This document shows positions 25,119-33,248 of a stretch of DNA of 64,000 bases, one piece after another. The notes beneath the pieces are model-generated. The model was given only the letters and a program-made list of their open reading frames with translations. It was not told the origin of the DNA and searched no databases. Position 1 is the stretch's first letter; every line of letters starts with the position of its first letter. The position numbers were made by a program, and so were the translations under genes. The DNA lies in NCBI RefSeq assembly GCF_039525035.1, contig NZ_BAAAHE010000015.1:15012-79011 (forward strand), read 5' to 3'. This stretch comes from Sporichthya brevicatena (lineage in GTDB: Bacteria > Actinomycetota > Actinomycetes > Sporichthyales > Sporichthyaceae).

Positions 25119-25146
25119 AAGGGCCCCACCTCGCGGTGGGGCCCTT
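25119..25146. terminator. Bidirectional terminator between convergent livF and livK
   Basis: A 12-bp perfect stem (aagggccccacc / ggtggggccctt) with a tcgc tetraloop sits 69 bp after livF and 11 bp after the livK stop. Short T- and A-rich flanks on both sides fit termination in either direction. Confidence 0.9.
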
Positions 25147-25157
25147 CGTCGTCGGTG

Positions 25158-26600
25158 TTACGGGGTCGAGGTCGCGCTGGGCGACGCCGACTCCTCCTCG
25201 TCCGCCTCGGAGGCCGAACCGCTGGAGCTCTCGCTCCCGCTGGTCGCGCTCGGGGACGGCGAGGCCGAGGCGTCCGACGAGCTGCCGCTGCCGGCCGACT
25301 CGGTCGTCGTTGCGCCACCGGCGATCGGGCCGGTCACGAACTTGAGCGCCTTGTACTGGTTGTCGTTGCCGTACTGGTAGATACCCATCGAGGCCACGGT
25401 CGGGTTGCCGTTGGAGTCGAACTCGACGCGACCGGACTGGCCGTCGTAGTCGATGTCCTTGCCCTCCTGCAGGAGCTTGACGCAGTCGGCGAACGTGCCG
25501 CACTTCTCGCCGCCCGAGGAGACCTCGACCATCTTCTTGGCGATGTCGACACCCGCGTCGCTGTTGGCCGCCTCGGCCGCGAGCGCGACGAGGACAACGG
25601 CGTCGTAGGCCTCGCCCGCGTAGCTGTAGTCCTTCAGGCTGGAGTCGAAGGACTTGAGCTTGGTGACGAAGTCGTCCTGCGGCTTCGAGCCCGGGATGGT
25701 GCCCTTGACACCCTCCATCGTGCCCTTGGTCATGTTCGCGTAGCTGGCGTTCGACATGTTGCCGTCGACCATGTACATGGTCTTGCCGGACTTCAGCGGC
25801 AGGAGGCCCTGCTTGACCATCTCGTCGATGATCTTGCTGGACTCCTCGAAGCCGATCAGCGCGATCGCGTCGGGGTCCGCCGACTTGATCTGGCCGACCT
25901 CGGCCGCGAACTCGCTGGCCTTCGGGTCGTAGATCTTCTTGGCGACGACCTCGCCGCCACCGTCCTTGAACGCCTTCTCGGCCTGGTCCGCGAGGCTGGT
26001 GCCGTACGCGTCCTGCAGGGCGAGGATGGCCAGGCTCTCCGCGCCGTCGTCCAGCGCGGTCTGGCCCACGACGCGGCCCTGGTAGACGTCCGAGGGCGCG
26101 GTACGGAAGTACAGGCCCTTGTCCGGGTAGTCGGTCAGGGTCGTCGAGGTGTTGGCCGGCGAGATCTGGAGGACCCCGCTGCCGGTGATGCGGTCGATGA
26201 CCTTGAGCGTCACCGAGGAGGACGCGGCACCGACGATGGCGTCGACACCCGCGTCGAGCAGGCGGTTCACCGACTGCGACGCGATGTCCGTCGAGGTGTC
26301 ACCGGAGTCGGCCTGCTCGAGCTCGACGTTCTTGCCGAGCACGCCGCCGGCGGCGTTGATGTCCTGGATCGCGAGCTTCACGGCCGCGATCTCCGGCGGG
26401 CCCAGGATCTGCAGGCTGCCGGTCTCGGGCAGGAGCGTGCCGATCTTCAGCACGCCGTTGCCGGTGTTGACCTTGGTCGAGGCGCTGGTGGTCGGGTCCG
26501 AGGTCGCCTCGTCGTCGTCATCGTCGCCACAGGCGGAGAGCGCGAGGGCGGCCGCGGCCACCAGCGCGAGCGCCTTGGCGGCGGGGAAGGCACGTGCCAT
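25158..26600 (-). CDS. livK: Branched-chain amino-acid ABC transporter substrate-binding lipoprotein
   Basis: The 480-residue protein has a lipoprotein signal peptide ending LALSAC (lipidated Cys near residue 24) and a periplasmic-binding fold of the Leu/Ile/Val type (IKIGTLLPETGSL-like opening, then QDINAAGGVLGKNVELEQ and AIVGAASSSVTLKV). The last roughly 60 residues are a Ser/Ala/Glu-rich disordered tail (SGSESSSGSASEADEEES), not part of the fold. AAGGAG lies 10 nt before the ATG. It faces livHMGF convergently rather than heading the operon, so its expression is set separately. Confidence 0.92.
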   Translation of the reverse strand: MARAFPAAKALALVAAAALALSACGDDDDDEATSDPTTSASTKVNTGNGVLKIGTLLPETGSLQILGPPEIAAVKLAIQDINAAGGVLGKNVELEQADSGDTSTDIASQSVNRLLDAGVDAIVGAASSSVTLKVIDRITGSGVLQISPANTSTTLTDYPDKGLYFRTAPSDVYQGRVVGQTALDDGAESLAILALQDAYGTSLADQAEKAFKDGGGEVVAKKIYDPKASEFAAEVGQIKSADPDAIALIGFEESSKIIDEMVKQGLLPLKSGKTMYMVDGNMSNASYANMTKGTMEGVKGTIPGSKPQDDFVTKLKSFDSSLKDYSYAGEAYDAVVLVALAAEAANSDAGVDIAKKMVEVSSGGEKCGTFADCVKLLQEGKDIDYDGQSGRVEFDSNGNPTVASMGIYQYGNDNQYKALKFVTGPIAGGATTTESAGSGSSSDASASPSPSATSGSESSSGSASEADEEESASPSATSTP

Positions 26601-26853
26601 GGGGAACTTCTCCTTCTCAACCAGTTCGCCGCTCCGACCGCGAAGGCGAGCGTCCTTCGCGTTGGTGAGGCACGGCGTTGTGGCTCGGAACTTAGTGGAG
26701 TGAGGGCAGCGCCCTGGGTCACTTGCGGCAGGTCAGATCAAGCCGTGTCCGGTTCGTGATCTTGTACTGCGACATTCGCCCGTTTTGGGCGGTACGGCCG
26801 TGGCGGGGGCCACGGGGGGTCCTCACCCGGAGGGCGGGACGGTGCGCGCCGGA
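26601..26853. other. Intergenic region upstream of livK
   Basis: These 253 bp separate livK from pdtaR, both leftward. The livK ribosome-binding site lies at its left end. The region should hold the livK promoter, but I cannot identify a convincing -35/-10 pair. No open frame with coding character is present. Confidence 0.5.
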
Positions 26854-27483
26854 CTAGCCCTCGGGGGTCACGGTGGGCTGGGACGCGAAGTCCTCGATGA
26901 TCACCTCGGCGACCTCTTTCATGGTCATCCGACGGTCCATCGACGCCTTCTGGATCCACCGGAAGGCCTCGGGCTCGCTCAGCCCGTACTTCGTCTGCAG
27001 GGCGCCCTTCGCGCGGTCCACGAGCTTGCGGATCTCCAGTCGCTCGGTGAGGCCGGAGACCTCCTGCTCGAGCGCGACGATCTCGGCGTGCCGGGAGACC
27101 GCCATCTCGATCGCCGGCAGCAGGTCGTTCTTCGTGAACGGCTTGACGACGTAGGCCATGACGCCGGCGTCGCGGGCGCGGGCGACCAGTTCCCGCTGCG
27201 AGAAGGCGGTCAGCATGACGACGGCGGCCCCGCGGGCGGCCACGATCTGCTCGGCGGCGGTGATGCCGTCGATCACCGGCATCTTGACGTCGAGGATGAC
27301 CAGGCCGGGGGCGTGCTTCGCGACGAGGTCGACGGCCTCCTGGCCGTTGGTGGCCTCGGCGACGACGTCGAAGCCCTCCTCCTGGAGCATCTCCTTGAGG
27401 TCCATGCGGATCAGGGCCTCGTCCTCGGCGATGACCACGCGACGGCTGTTGTCCACGGGAGGCGCGGCGCTGGGATCGGTCAC
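26854..27483 (-). CDS. pdtaR: ANTAR-domain response regulator, PdtaR type
   Basis: The 209-residue regulator has a receiver domain with the acidic pair EDE (20-22), phospho-acceptor Asp65 (VILDVKMP), Thr near 93 and Lys near 114 (VVKPF). A coiled linker and a C-terminal ANTAR RNA-binding domain follow (RKLVDRAKGALQTKYGLSEPEAFRWIQKASMDRRMTM-like, about 150-200). In Mycobacterium its homologue acts with the histidine kinase PdtaS as an antiterminator that binds double hairpins in mRNA. No kinase is adjacent. GTG start at 27483. Confidence 0.92.
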   Translation of the reverse strand: MTDPSAAPPVDNSRRVVIAEDEALIRMDLKEMLQEEGFDVVAEATNGQEAVDLVAKHAPGLVILDVKMPVIDGITAAEQIVAARGAAVVMLTAFSQRELVARARDAGVMAYVVKPFTKNDLLPAIEMAVSRHAEIVALEQEVSGLTERLEIRKLVDRAKGALQTKYGLSEPEAFRWIQKASMDRRMTMKEVAEVIIEDFASQPTVTPEG

Positions 27484-27913
27484 GGGCCGAGCCTAGTGCC
27501 CGCCGCCGGGTGCGCCGGACCTGTCCCGATCACGACGGTTCCGACCCGGGAGATCCGGCTCGGTCCGGCTTCGTGGCGATCCGCCCCGAATGGATGCATC
27601 CCATTGCCGCCGCCCGCTATCCCGAGAAAACCTCGGACCGCTCCGCCCCACCAGTACGCACCAGTAGTCACGGATAGCACTGCGTCACGGAGGTCGTCCT
27701 CATGAGCACACGTCGCCCTGCGGCCCGCGCCGCCCGTCGGGAGTTCAGCGCCGCACCGTGGCCGGGGTCCGCCGACGCGGTCTCCGGCCCGGCTTCGCTC
27801 GCAGCACCCGAGGGTGCCGACGCGTGCTCGGTGACCGTGGAGGGGACGGCCGACCGAAGCGCAGGACCCGGATCCCGGCGGTGCAGCCGCCCTCTAGGCT
27901 TGGCTCCGCACCG
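27484..27913. other. 430-bp region between pdtaR and tRNA-Leu
   Basis: It should contain the pdtaR promoter (leftward) and the tRNA promoter (rightward). An ATG at 27702 preceded by GGAGG opens a frame, but that frame runs through the tRNA, so it is not called. No repeat or strong hairpin was seen. Confidence 0.5.
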
Positions 27914-27998
27914 GCCGGGGTGGCGGAATGGCAGACGCGGATGGCTCAAACCCATCTGTCCCCACAAGGACGTGCGGGTTCGAATCCCGCTCCCGGCA
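27914..27998 (+). tRNA. tRNA-Leu (anticodon CAA)
   Basis: This 85-nt class II tRNA has a 7-bp acceptor stem (GCCGGGG with TCCCGGC, one G-U pair), an anticodon stem GATGG/CCATC around the loop CTCAAAC (anticodon CAA, reading UUG), a long variable arm and the T arm GCGGG-TTCGAAT-CCCGC. The discriminator is A and no CCA is encoded. Confidence 0.95.
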
Positions 27999-28076
27999 CA
28001 CCGCTGACGCGGGAACGCCCGGGTGCCGCCGCGGAAGCGGCGGCACCCGGGTGTTCCGAACTGCGGGCGCGGCGAC

Positions 28077-29135
28077 CTAGTCCTCGACCTTGGCGAGCTT
28101 GATCTCGCCGTCGCCGATGCCGACGACCGAGCCCACGACGTCGTAGTGCTCCGAGTCCTCAGCACGGATGACGCAGCTGACCGCGTGCAGCGACTGGCCC
28201 CAGACCTTCTGGTTCCAGACCGCCTCGGAGACGTCCGCGGTGAGGCGGACCTCGTCACGTTCGCGGCCGAGCACGGCGGCCTCCGCCTTCGCGCAGACCG
28301 CGTCGAGGGTCTTCCACTGCTCGTCGGTGACGTTGTTCGGGTCCAGCCCCTGGATGAACGCGTCGTCGAAGACGTCCGCGGCGTCGAAGTCGAAGGCGTA
28401 CTCCAGCCAGTGCGGGTCCTCGCAGCGCGCGTTCTTGAGCGGCTGGCCCTCGGCCACGTAGACCTTGCAGGCGTTGTAGACCGACGGCACCGGGCCGGCG
28501 CCGATCTTCTGGATCCAGGGTCCGGCGACCTGCGGAACCTTCGGGTCGTCCGCCGTGATCCCGGCGAAGAGGTCCGCCGCGCGGGCCGTGCACAGGGTCA
28601 CGCGCTCGCCGGCGGCCCACTCGTCCACCGTGCTCAGGGAGAAGGTCCAGATGCCGGTCCACGAGGTGGGCCGCACCCACTGGGTGGCGGGGTCGAGGCC
28701 GATCGCCTTCGCCCACTCGGTGGTCCCGGTCGCGCGCATGAACGCCTGGCCGCAGGCCTTCTCGGCCCAGATCCGCCAGGCCTGGCGCTCGGGAGAGTTG
28801 GTGTCCTTGTAAAGGTCGCGAATCTTGGAGAGCTCGTCCGCGTTCGGGATCACCGCGAACACCTCGGCCGAGTGCGGCTGCGCGCAGTCGACCTTGCTGC
28901 TGCGGACCGGGCCGCTCGAGCTGGACTCGGTGTAGCAGGTACCGACGAGCGGGTGGTCACCACCGGCCGGCGTGGCCGCGGCACTCGAAGCGGCGCTCGC
29001 GCTCGCACTCGGAGCCGCGCTGGACTGCGTGACGGGATCCGGATCGTCGTCGTCACCGCAGGCCGACAACGTCAGGGACAGGGCGAGGGCCGACGTCACC
29101 GACGCCAGCCGGAACAGATGAATGGAACGTCGCAT
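28077..29135 (-). CDS. Septum-formation-family lipoprotein, downstream paralogue
   Basis: The 352-residue product has a lipobox LTLSAC (Cys26), an Asp-rich stretch and a Ser/Ala linker. A domain matching the actinobacterial septum-formation family follows, whose hallmark is GTCYT followed by VDCAQPHSAEVFAVI (about residues 66-95). Several paired cysteines suggest disulfides in the extracytoplasmic domain. The exact role of the family is not known. It is a close paralogue of the gene just upstream, which starts the pair; only 2 bp separate them. The 3' end lies 79 bp from tRNA-Leu, convergent. Confidence 0.75.
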   Translation of the reverse strand: MRRSIHLFRLASVTSALALSLTLSACGDDDDPDPVTQSSAAPSASASAASSAAATPAGGDHPLVGTCYTESSSSGPVRSSKVDCAQPHSAEVFAVIPNADELSKIRDLYKDTNSPERQAWRIWAEKACGQAFMRATGTTEWAKAIGLDPATQWVRPTSWTGIWTFSLSTVDEWAAGERVTLCTARAADLFAGITADDPKVPQVAGPWIQKIGAGPVPSVYNACKVYVAEGQPLKNARCEDPHWLEYAFDFDAADVFDDAFIQGLDPNNVTDEQWKTLDAVCAKAEAAVLGRERDEVRLTADVSEAVWNQKVWGQSLHAVSCVIRAEDSEHYDVVGSVVGIGDGEIKLAKVED

Positions 29136-29137
29136 GA

Positions 29138-30181
29138 TCAGGATCCCTCCACGAGCTTGATGTCACGGCTGCCGACCCCGATCACCGAGGAGGCGAGGTC
29201 GTAGGTCTGCTGGTCCTCGGCCTGGGCGACGCAGCTGACGGTGTGCAGCGGCTTGCCCCCGACCGTCTGGTTCCACGTGTCGACGGTGACGAGCGGGAAG
29301 AGCTTGACCTCGTCGCGCTCACGGCCGATCACGGCCGCCTCGGCCTTCTCGCAGACCGCGATGAGGGCGTCCCACTCCGCGCTCTTGAGCTGCTTCGGGT
29401 CCAGCGCCGTGATGAAGGCCTCGTCGAAGAGGTCCGCGGCGTCGAAGTCGAACGCGTACTCCACGTAGTGGGGGTCCGTGCAGCCCGCCGGCTCCATCGG
29501 CCGGCCTCGCTCGGCGTAGAGCGCGCAGGCGCCGAGAGCCGACGGCAGCGACCCGGCCCCGATCTTGCGGACCCAGGTCCCCGGCACCTGCGGAGCCTTC
29601 GGGTCGTCCGCCGAGATCCCGGCAACCGCGTCCTGCGTGCGCGCCGTGCACAGCGTCAGCCGCTCACCGGCGGCCCACTCGTCCGCCGTGCTCAGCGAGG
29701 GAGTCATGGTGCCGGCCCAGGAGGTGGGGCGCACCCACTGGGTGGCGGGGTCGAGGCCGATCGCCTTGGCCCACGCGGTGGTCCCGGTCGCCTCCAGGAA
29801 CGCCAGGCCGCACACCTTCGCGCTCCAGAGCTCCCAGGCCTGCCGCTCGGCGGACTTCGCGTCCTGGAAGGCGGCCCGGTCGGTCGAGACCTCCGCCGAG
29901 TTCGGGATCACCGCGAACACCTCGGCAGAGTGCGGCGCGGAGCAGTCGACCTTGCTGGTGCGAACCGGACCGTCCGCGGTCGACGCGGTGTAGCAGGTGC
30001 CGACCAACGGGTGGTCGCCGGCCGGCGTGGCGTCGGCGCTCGCGGCTGCGGATGGGGTGGTACTGGACTGCGTGACGGGACTCGGATCGTCGTCGTCACC
30101 GCAGGCGGTCAGCGTGAGGGTCAGGGCGAGAGCCGCCGACGCCGCCGCCGACCGGAGCGTTCTGGAGGTGCAGAGGTGCAT
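29138..30181 (-). CDS. Septum-formation-family lipoprotein, upstream paralogue
   Basis: This 347-residue lipoprotein (lipobox LTLTAC, Cys27) is collinear with its downstream neighbour. Both share DDDDP-PVTQSS after the Cys, GDHPLVGTCYT, PHSAEVFAVIPN, KAIGLDPATQWVRPTSW, DEWAAGER-TLCTAR, YAFDFDAAD and EAAV-GRERDEV. The pair is a tandem duplication that has diverged moderately over its full length. Cys positions are conserved between the two. It starts 82 bp after the pyk stop on the same strand. Confidence 0.75.
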   Translation of the reverse strand: MHLCTSRTLRSAAASAALALTLTLTACGDDDDPSPVTQSSTTPSAAASADATPAGDHPLVGTCYTASTADGPVRTSKVDCSAPHSAEVFAVIPNSAEVSTDRAAFQDAKSAERQAWELWSAKVCGLAFLEATGTTAWAKAIGLDPATQWVRPTSWAGTMTPSLSTADEWAAGERLTLCTARTQDAVAGISADDPKAPQVPGTWVRKIGAGSLPSALGACALYAERGRPMEPAGCTDPHYVEYAFDFDAADLFDEAFITALDPKQLKSAEWDALIAVCEKAEAAVIGRERDEVKLFPLVTVDTWNQTVGGKPLHTVSCVAQAEDQQTYDLASSVIGVGSRDIKLVEGS

Positions 30182-30224
30182 TCGTGCAGAACTCCTTGCT
30201 CTGGTGGGTGGAGGTGGAGTGATT

Positions 30225-30256
30225 GGCGGTCAGATCGGCAGATCGGCAGGACCGCC
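30225..30256 (-). terminator. Candidate hairpin after pyk
   Basis: GGCGGTC (30225-30231) and GACCGCC (30250-30256) flank an 18-nt loop containing two copies of agatcggc. The structure lies 8 bp beyond the pyk stop. Stem length is modest and there is no U-tract. Confidence 0.45.
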
Positions 30257-30263
30257 GGCCGTC

Positions 30264-31706
30264 TTAGTCGGTCCCGTACGCGGGGACGACCAGATTCACG
30301 GCGTCGCCCATGCGGTGCACCCGCATGGCGTTGGTGGAGCCCGGGATCCCGGGCGGGGAACCGGCGATGATGACGATGCGATCGCCGACCTCGACGCGGC
30401 CCAGTTGCAGCAGCGTAGCGTCGACCTGTTTGACCATTTCGTCGGTGTGACGGACCTCGGGCACGAGGAACGTCTCCACTCCCCACGACAGGGCGAGCTG
30501 GTTGCGCACCTCCGGCACGGGGGTGAACGCGAGCACCGGGATCGGTGAGCGGTAGCGGGCCAGGCGACGCGCGCTCTGCCCGGACTGCGTGAACGCGACC
30601 AGGTACTTGGCCTCGGCGGCCTCGCCGACCTCGGTCGCCGCGCGCGCGATCGCTCCCCCGAGGGTGATCGGCGGGCCCAGCGGCGGACCGAGGGCGAGGG
30701 TGTCCTCCTCGACGGCCTCGATGATCCGCGCCATCGTGCGGACCGCGGTCAGCGCGTGCTTCCCGACGCTGGTCTCGCCGGAGAGCATCAGCGCGTCGGC
30801 GCCGTCGAGCACGGCGTTCGCGACGTCGGACGTCTCGGCGCGGGTGGGCCGCGGCTCGTCGATCATCGAGTCGAGCATCTGCGTGGCGACGATGACCGGC
30901 TTCGCCTTGATGCGGGTGCTGAGGATCGCGTGCTTCTGCACCAGCGGGACGTCCTCGAGCGGCAGCTCGACGCCGAGGTCACCGCGGGCGACCATGACGC
31001 CGTCGAAGGCCGCGATGATCTCCTCGAGATTCTCGACAGCCTGCGGCTTCTCCAGCTTCGCGATGACGGGCAGACGGACGCCGACCTCGTCCATGATCGC
31101 GTGCACCTGCTCGACGTCCTTCGCGTCGCGGACGAAGGAGAGCGCGATCAGGTCCGCGCGCAGGTGCAGGGCCCAGCGCAGGTCCGCGACGTCCTTCTCC
31201 GACAGCGCCGGCACACCGACCGCGACGCCCGGCAGGTTCAGGCCCTTGGAGTTGCTGACCGTGCCGCCGTCGACCACGACGGTGTGCACGTCGGTCCCGG
31301 TCGTCGACAGCACCTGCAGGCTGATGCGCCCGTCGTCGACGAGGATCGAGTCGCCGGGCTCGCAGTCGCGCGGCAGCCCCGGGTAGGTCGTCGAGACGAT
31401 CTGCGCGTTCCCGGGGACGTCGCGCGTGGTGATGGTGAACGGGGCACCGGCGATGAGCTCGACGGGACCGTCGGCGAACCGGCCGAGGCGGATCTTCGGC
31501 CCCTGGAGGTCGACCAGGATGCCGACCGCGCGGCCGGCGGCGTCGGAGGCCGCACGTACGCGGTGGTACCGCGCCTCGTGCTCGTCGTAGGACCCGTGAC
31601 TGAGGTTCAGCCGGGCGATGTCCATCCCGGCGTCGACGAGGGCCCGGATCTGCTCCGCGGAATCGGTGGCCGGTCCGAGGGTGCAGATGATCTTCGCGCG
31701 ACGCAT
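30264..31706 (-). CDS. pyk: Pyruvate kinase
   Basis: This enzyme converts phosphoenolpyruvate and ADP to pyruvate and ATP in glycolysis. The 480 residues show the family start ([23 protein letters not shown]), the signature [16 protein letters not shown] with the catalytic Lys, [12 protein letters not shown] (metal and substrate site) and the [16 protein letters not shown] loop. The length and C-terminal domain are those of the allosteric bacterial enzyme. It lies 72 bp downstream of gltD on the same strand. Confidence 0.97.
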   Translation of the reverse strand: MRRAKIICTLGPATDSAEQIRALVDAGMDIARLNLSHGSYDEHEARYHRVRAASDAAGRAVGILVDLQGPKIRLGRFADGPVELIAGAPFTITTRDVPGNAQIVSTTYPGLPRDCEPGDSILVDDGRISLQVLSTTGTDVHTVVVDGGTVSNSKGLNLPGVAVGVPALSEKDVADLRWALHLRADLIALSFVRDAKDVEQVHAIMDEVGVRLPVIAKLEKPQAVENLEEIIAAFDGVMVARGDLGVELPLEDVPLVQKHAILSTRIKAKPVIVATQMLDSMIDEPRPTRAETSDVANAVLDGADALMLSGETSVGKHALTAVRTMARIIEAVEEDTLALGPPLGPPITLGGAIARAATEVGEAAEAKYLVAFTQSGQSARRLARYRSPIPVLAFTPVPEVRNQLALSWGVETFLVPEVRHTDEMVKQVDATLLQLGRVEVGDRIVIIAGSPPGIPGSTNAMRVHRMGDAVNLVVPAYGTD

Positions 31707-31778
31707 GAATCCGACCCTAGAGCCCCGGCGTAGGGCCGACGGTGATCACGGGGCTCCGTCGGCCGTACGCAACGGAGA

Positions 31779-33248
31779 TCACACGACGAGCGGGCGCGCC
31801 GAGGGCGGGATCGGAGCCGGCAGATTGGTGCTGCCGGTGAGGAAACGGTCGACCGCGGCCGCGCACGCACGGCCCTCCGCGATCGCCCAGACGATGAGCG
31901 ACTGGCCGCGGCCGGCGTCGCCCGCGACGAAGACACCGTCGACGGAGGACATGTAGTCCTCGTCGCGGCGGACGTTGCCGCGCTCGTCGTACTCGACGCC
32001 GAGACCGGTGAGCAGTTCGCCCTTCTCCGGACCGACGAAGCCCATCGCGAGGAACACGATGTCGGCCGGGATCTCGCGCTCGGTGCCGGGCACCTCTTCG
32101 AGCTTGCCGTCGACGAACTGAACCTCGGAGAGGACGAGCGCCTGAACGTTGCCGTTCCCGTCGTCGACGAACCGCTTCGTCGAGACCGAGTACACGCGCT
32201 CGCCACCCTCCTCGTGGGCGGAGGCGGTGCGCAGGATCATCGGGTAGGTCGGCCAGGGCTGGTTCTCCGGCCGGGCCTCCGGCGGCTGGGGCAGAATCTC
32301 CAGCTGCGTGACCGAGAGCGCCTTCTGCCGGTGCGCGGTGCCGAGGCAGTCCGCGCCGGTGTCACCTCCACCGATGATGACGACGTGCTTGCCCTCGGCG
32401 GTGATCGGCGGCTGCTCGAGGTCGCCCTCGCAGACCTTGTTGCCCCAGGGCAGGTACTCCATCGCCTGGTAGATGCCGTTCAGCTCGCGACCCGGGACCG
32501 GCAGGTCCCGCCACGCGGTGGCGCCGACGGCGATCACGATCGCGTCGTACTTCGCCTGCAACTGCTCGGCGGTGATGTCCACACCGACGTTCACGCCGGG
32601 ACGGAACTTGGTGCCCTCCTGCTTCATCTGGCGCAGGCGGCGGTCCAGGTACCGCTTCTCCATCTTGAACTCGGGGATGCCGTAGCGGAGCAGGCCGCCG
32701 ATGCGGTCGGCGCGCTCGTAGACGGCCACGGTGTGACCGACGCGGGTGAGCTGCTGCGCGGCGGCGAGGCCGGCCGGGCCCGAGCCGATGACCGCGACGG
32801 TCTTGGCCGAGAGCCGGTCCGGCGGCTGCGGCGTCACGAGGCCGTCCGACCAGGCGCGGTCGATGATCGAGACCTCGACGTTCTTGATCGTCACCGGCTC
32901 CTGGTTGATGCCGAGCACGCACGCCGGCTCGCAGGGCGCCGGGCACAGCCGACCGGTGAACTCCGGGAAGTTGTTGGTCGCGTGCAGGCGCTCGATGGCC
33001 TCGCGCCAGTCACCGCGCCACACCAGGTCGTTCCACTCCGGGATCAGGTTGCCCAGCGGGCAGCCGGAGTGGCAGAACGGGATGCCGCAGTCCATGCAGC
33101 GCCCGGCCTGCTTGGTGATGATCGGCAGCAGCGCGCGGCCCAGCCCCTCCTCGGGGTAGACCTCGTGCCAGTCGTTCAGCCGCTCCTCCACCGGACGCCG
33201 CTTCGCGACCTCCCGGCCCGTGGTGAGAAATCCGCGGGGGTCAGCCAT
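31779..33248 (-). CDS. gltD: Glutamate synthase [NADPH] small subunit
   Basis: The 489-residue beta subunit passes NADPH electrons to GltB. The N-terminal cysteines [16 protein letters not shown] (from residue 51) and CPAPCEPAC bind the low-potential 4Fe-4S clusters. FAD- and NADPH-binding Rossmann motifs follow ([15 protein letters not shown] and [12 protein letters not shown]). The ATG overlaps the gltB stop by 8 bp (ATGGCTGA), so the subunits are translationally coupled. Confidence 0.97.
   Translation of the reverse strand: MADPRGFLTTGREVAKRRPVEERLNDWHEVYPEEGLGRALLPIITKQAGRCMDCGIPFCHSGCPLGNLIPEWNDLVWRGDWREAIERLHATNNFPEFTGRLCPAPCEPACVLGINQEPVTIKNVEVSIIDRAWSDGLVTPQPPDRLSAKTVAVIGSGPAGLAAAQQLTRVGHTVAVYERADRIGGLLRYGIPEFKMEKRYLDRRLRQMKQEGTKFRPGVNVGVDITAEQLQAKYDAIVIAVGATAWRDLPVPGRELNGIYQAMEYLPWGNKVCEGDLEQPPITAEGKHVVIIGGGDTGADCLGTAHRQKALSVTQLEILPQPPEARPENQPWPTYPMILRTASAHEEGGERVYSVSTKRFVDDGNGNVQALVLSEVQFVDGKLEEVPGTEREIPADIVFLAMGFVGPEKGELLTGLGVEYDERGNVRRDEDYMSSVDGVFVAGDAGRGQSLIVWAIAEGRACAAAVDRFLTGSTNLPAPIPPSARPLVV

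Noticed and set aside
26281-26300. GGTGTCACC within livK (and similar 9-11 bp versions in gltD and hisI) as further members of the palindrome family
   Set aside because: They are short and lie in ordinary conserved codons, so they are expected by chance in GC-rich genes.
27702-28007. A 101-codon frame with a good GGAGG before its ATG
   Set aside because: It reads straight through tRNA-Leu and has no recognisable domain. A short real peptide ending earlier cannot be shown.
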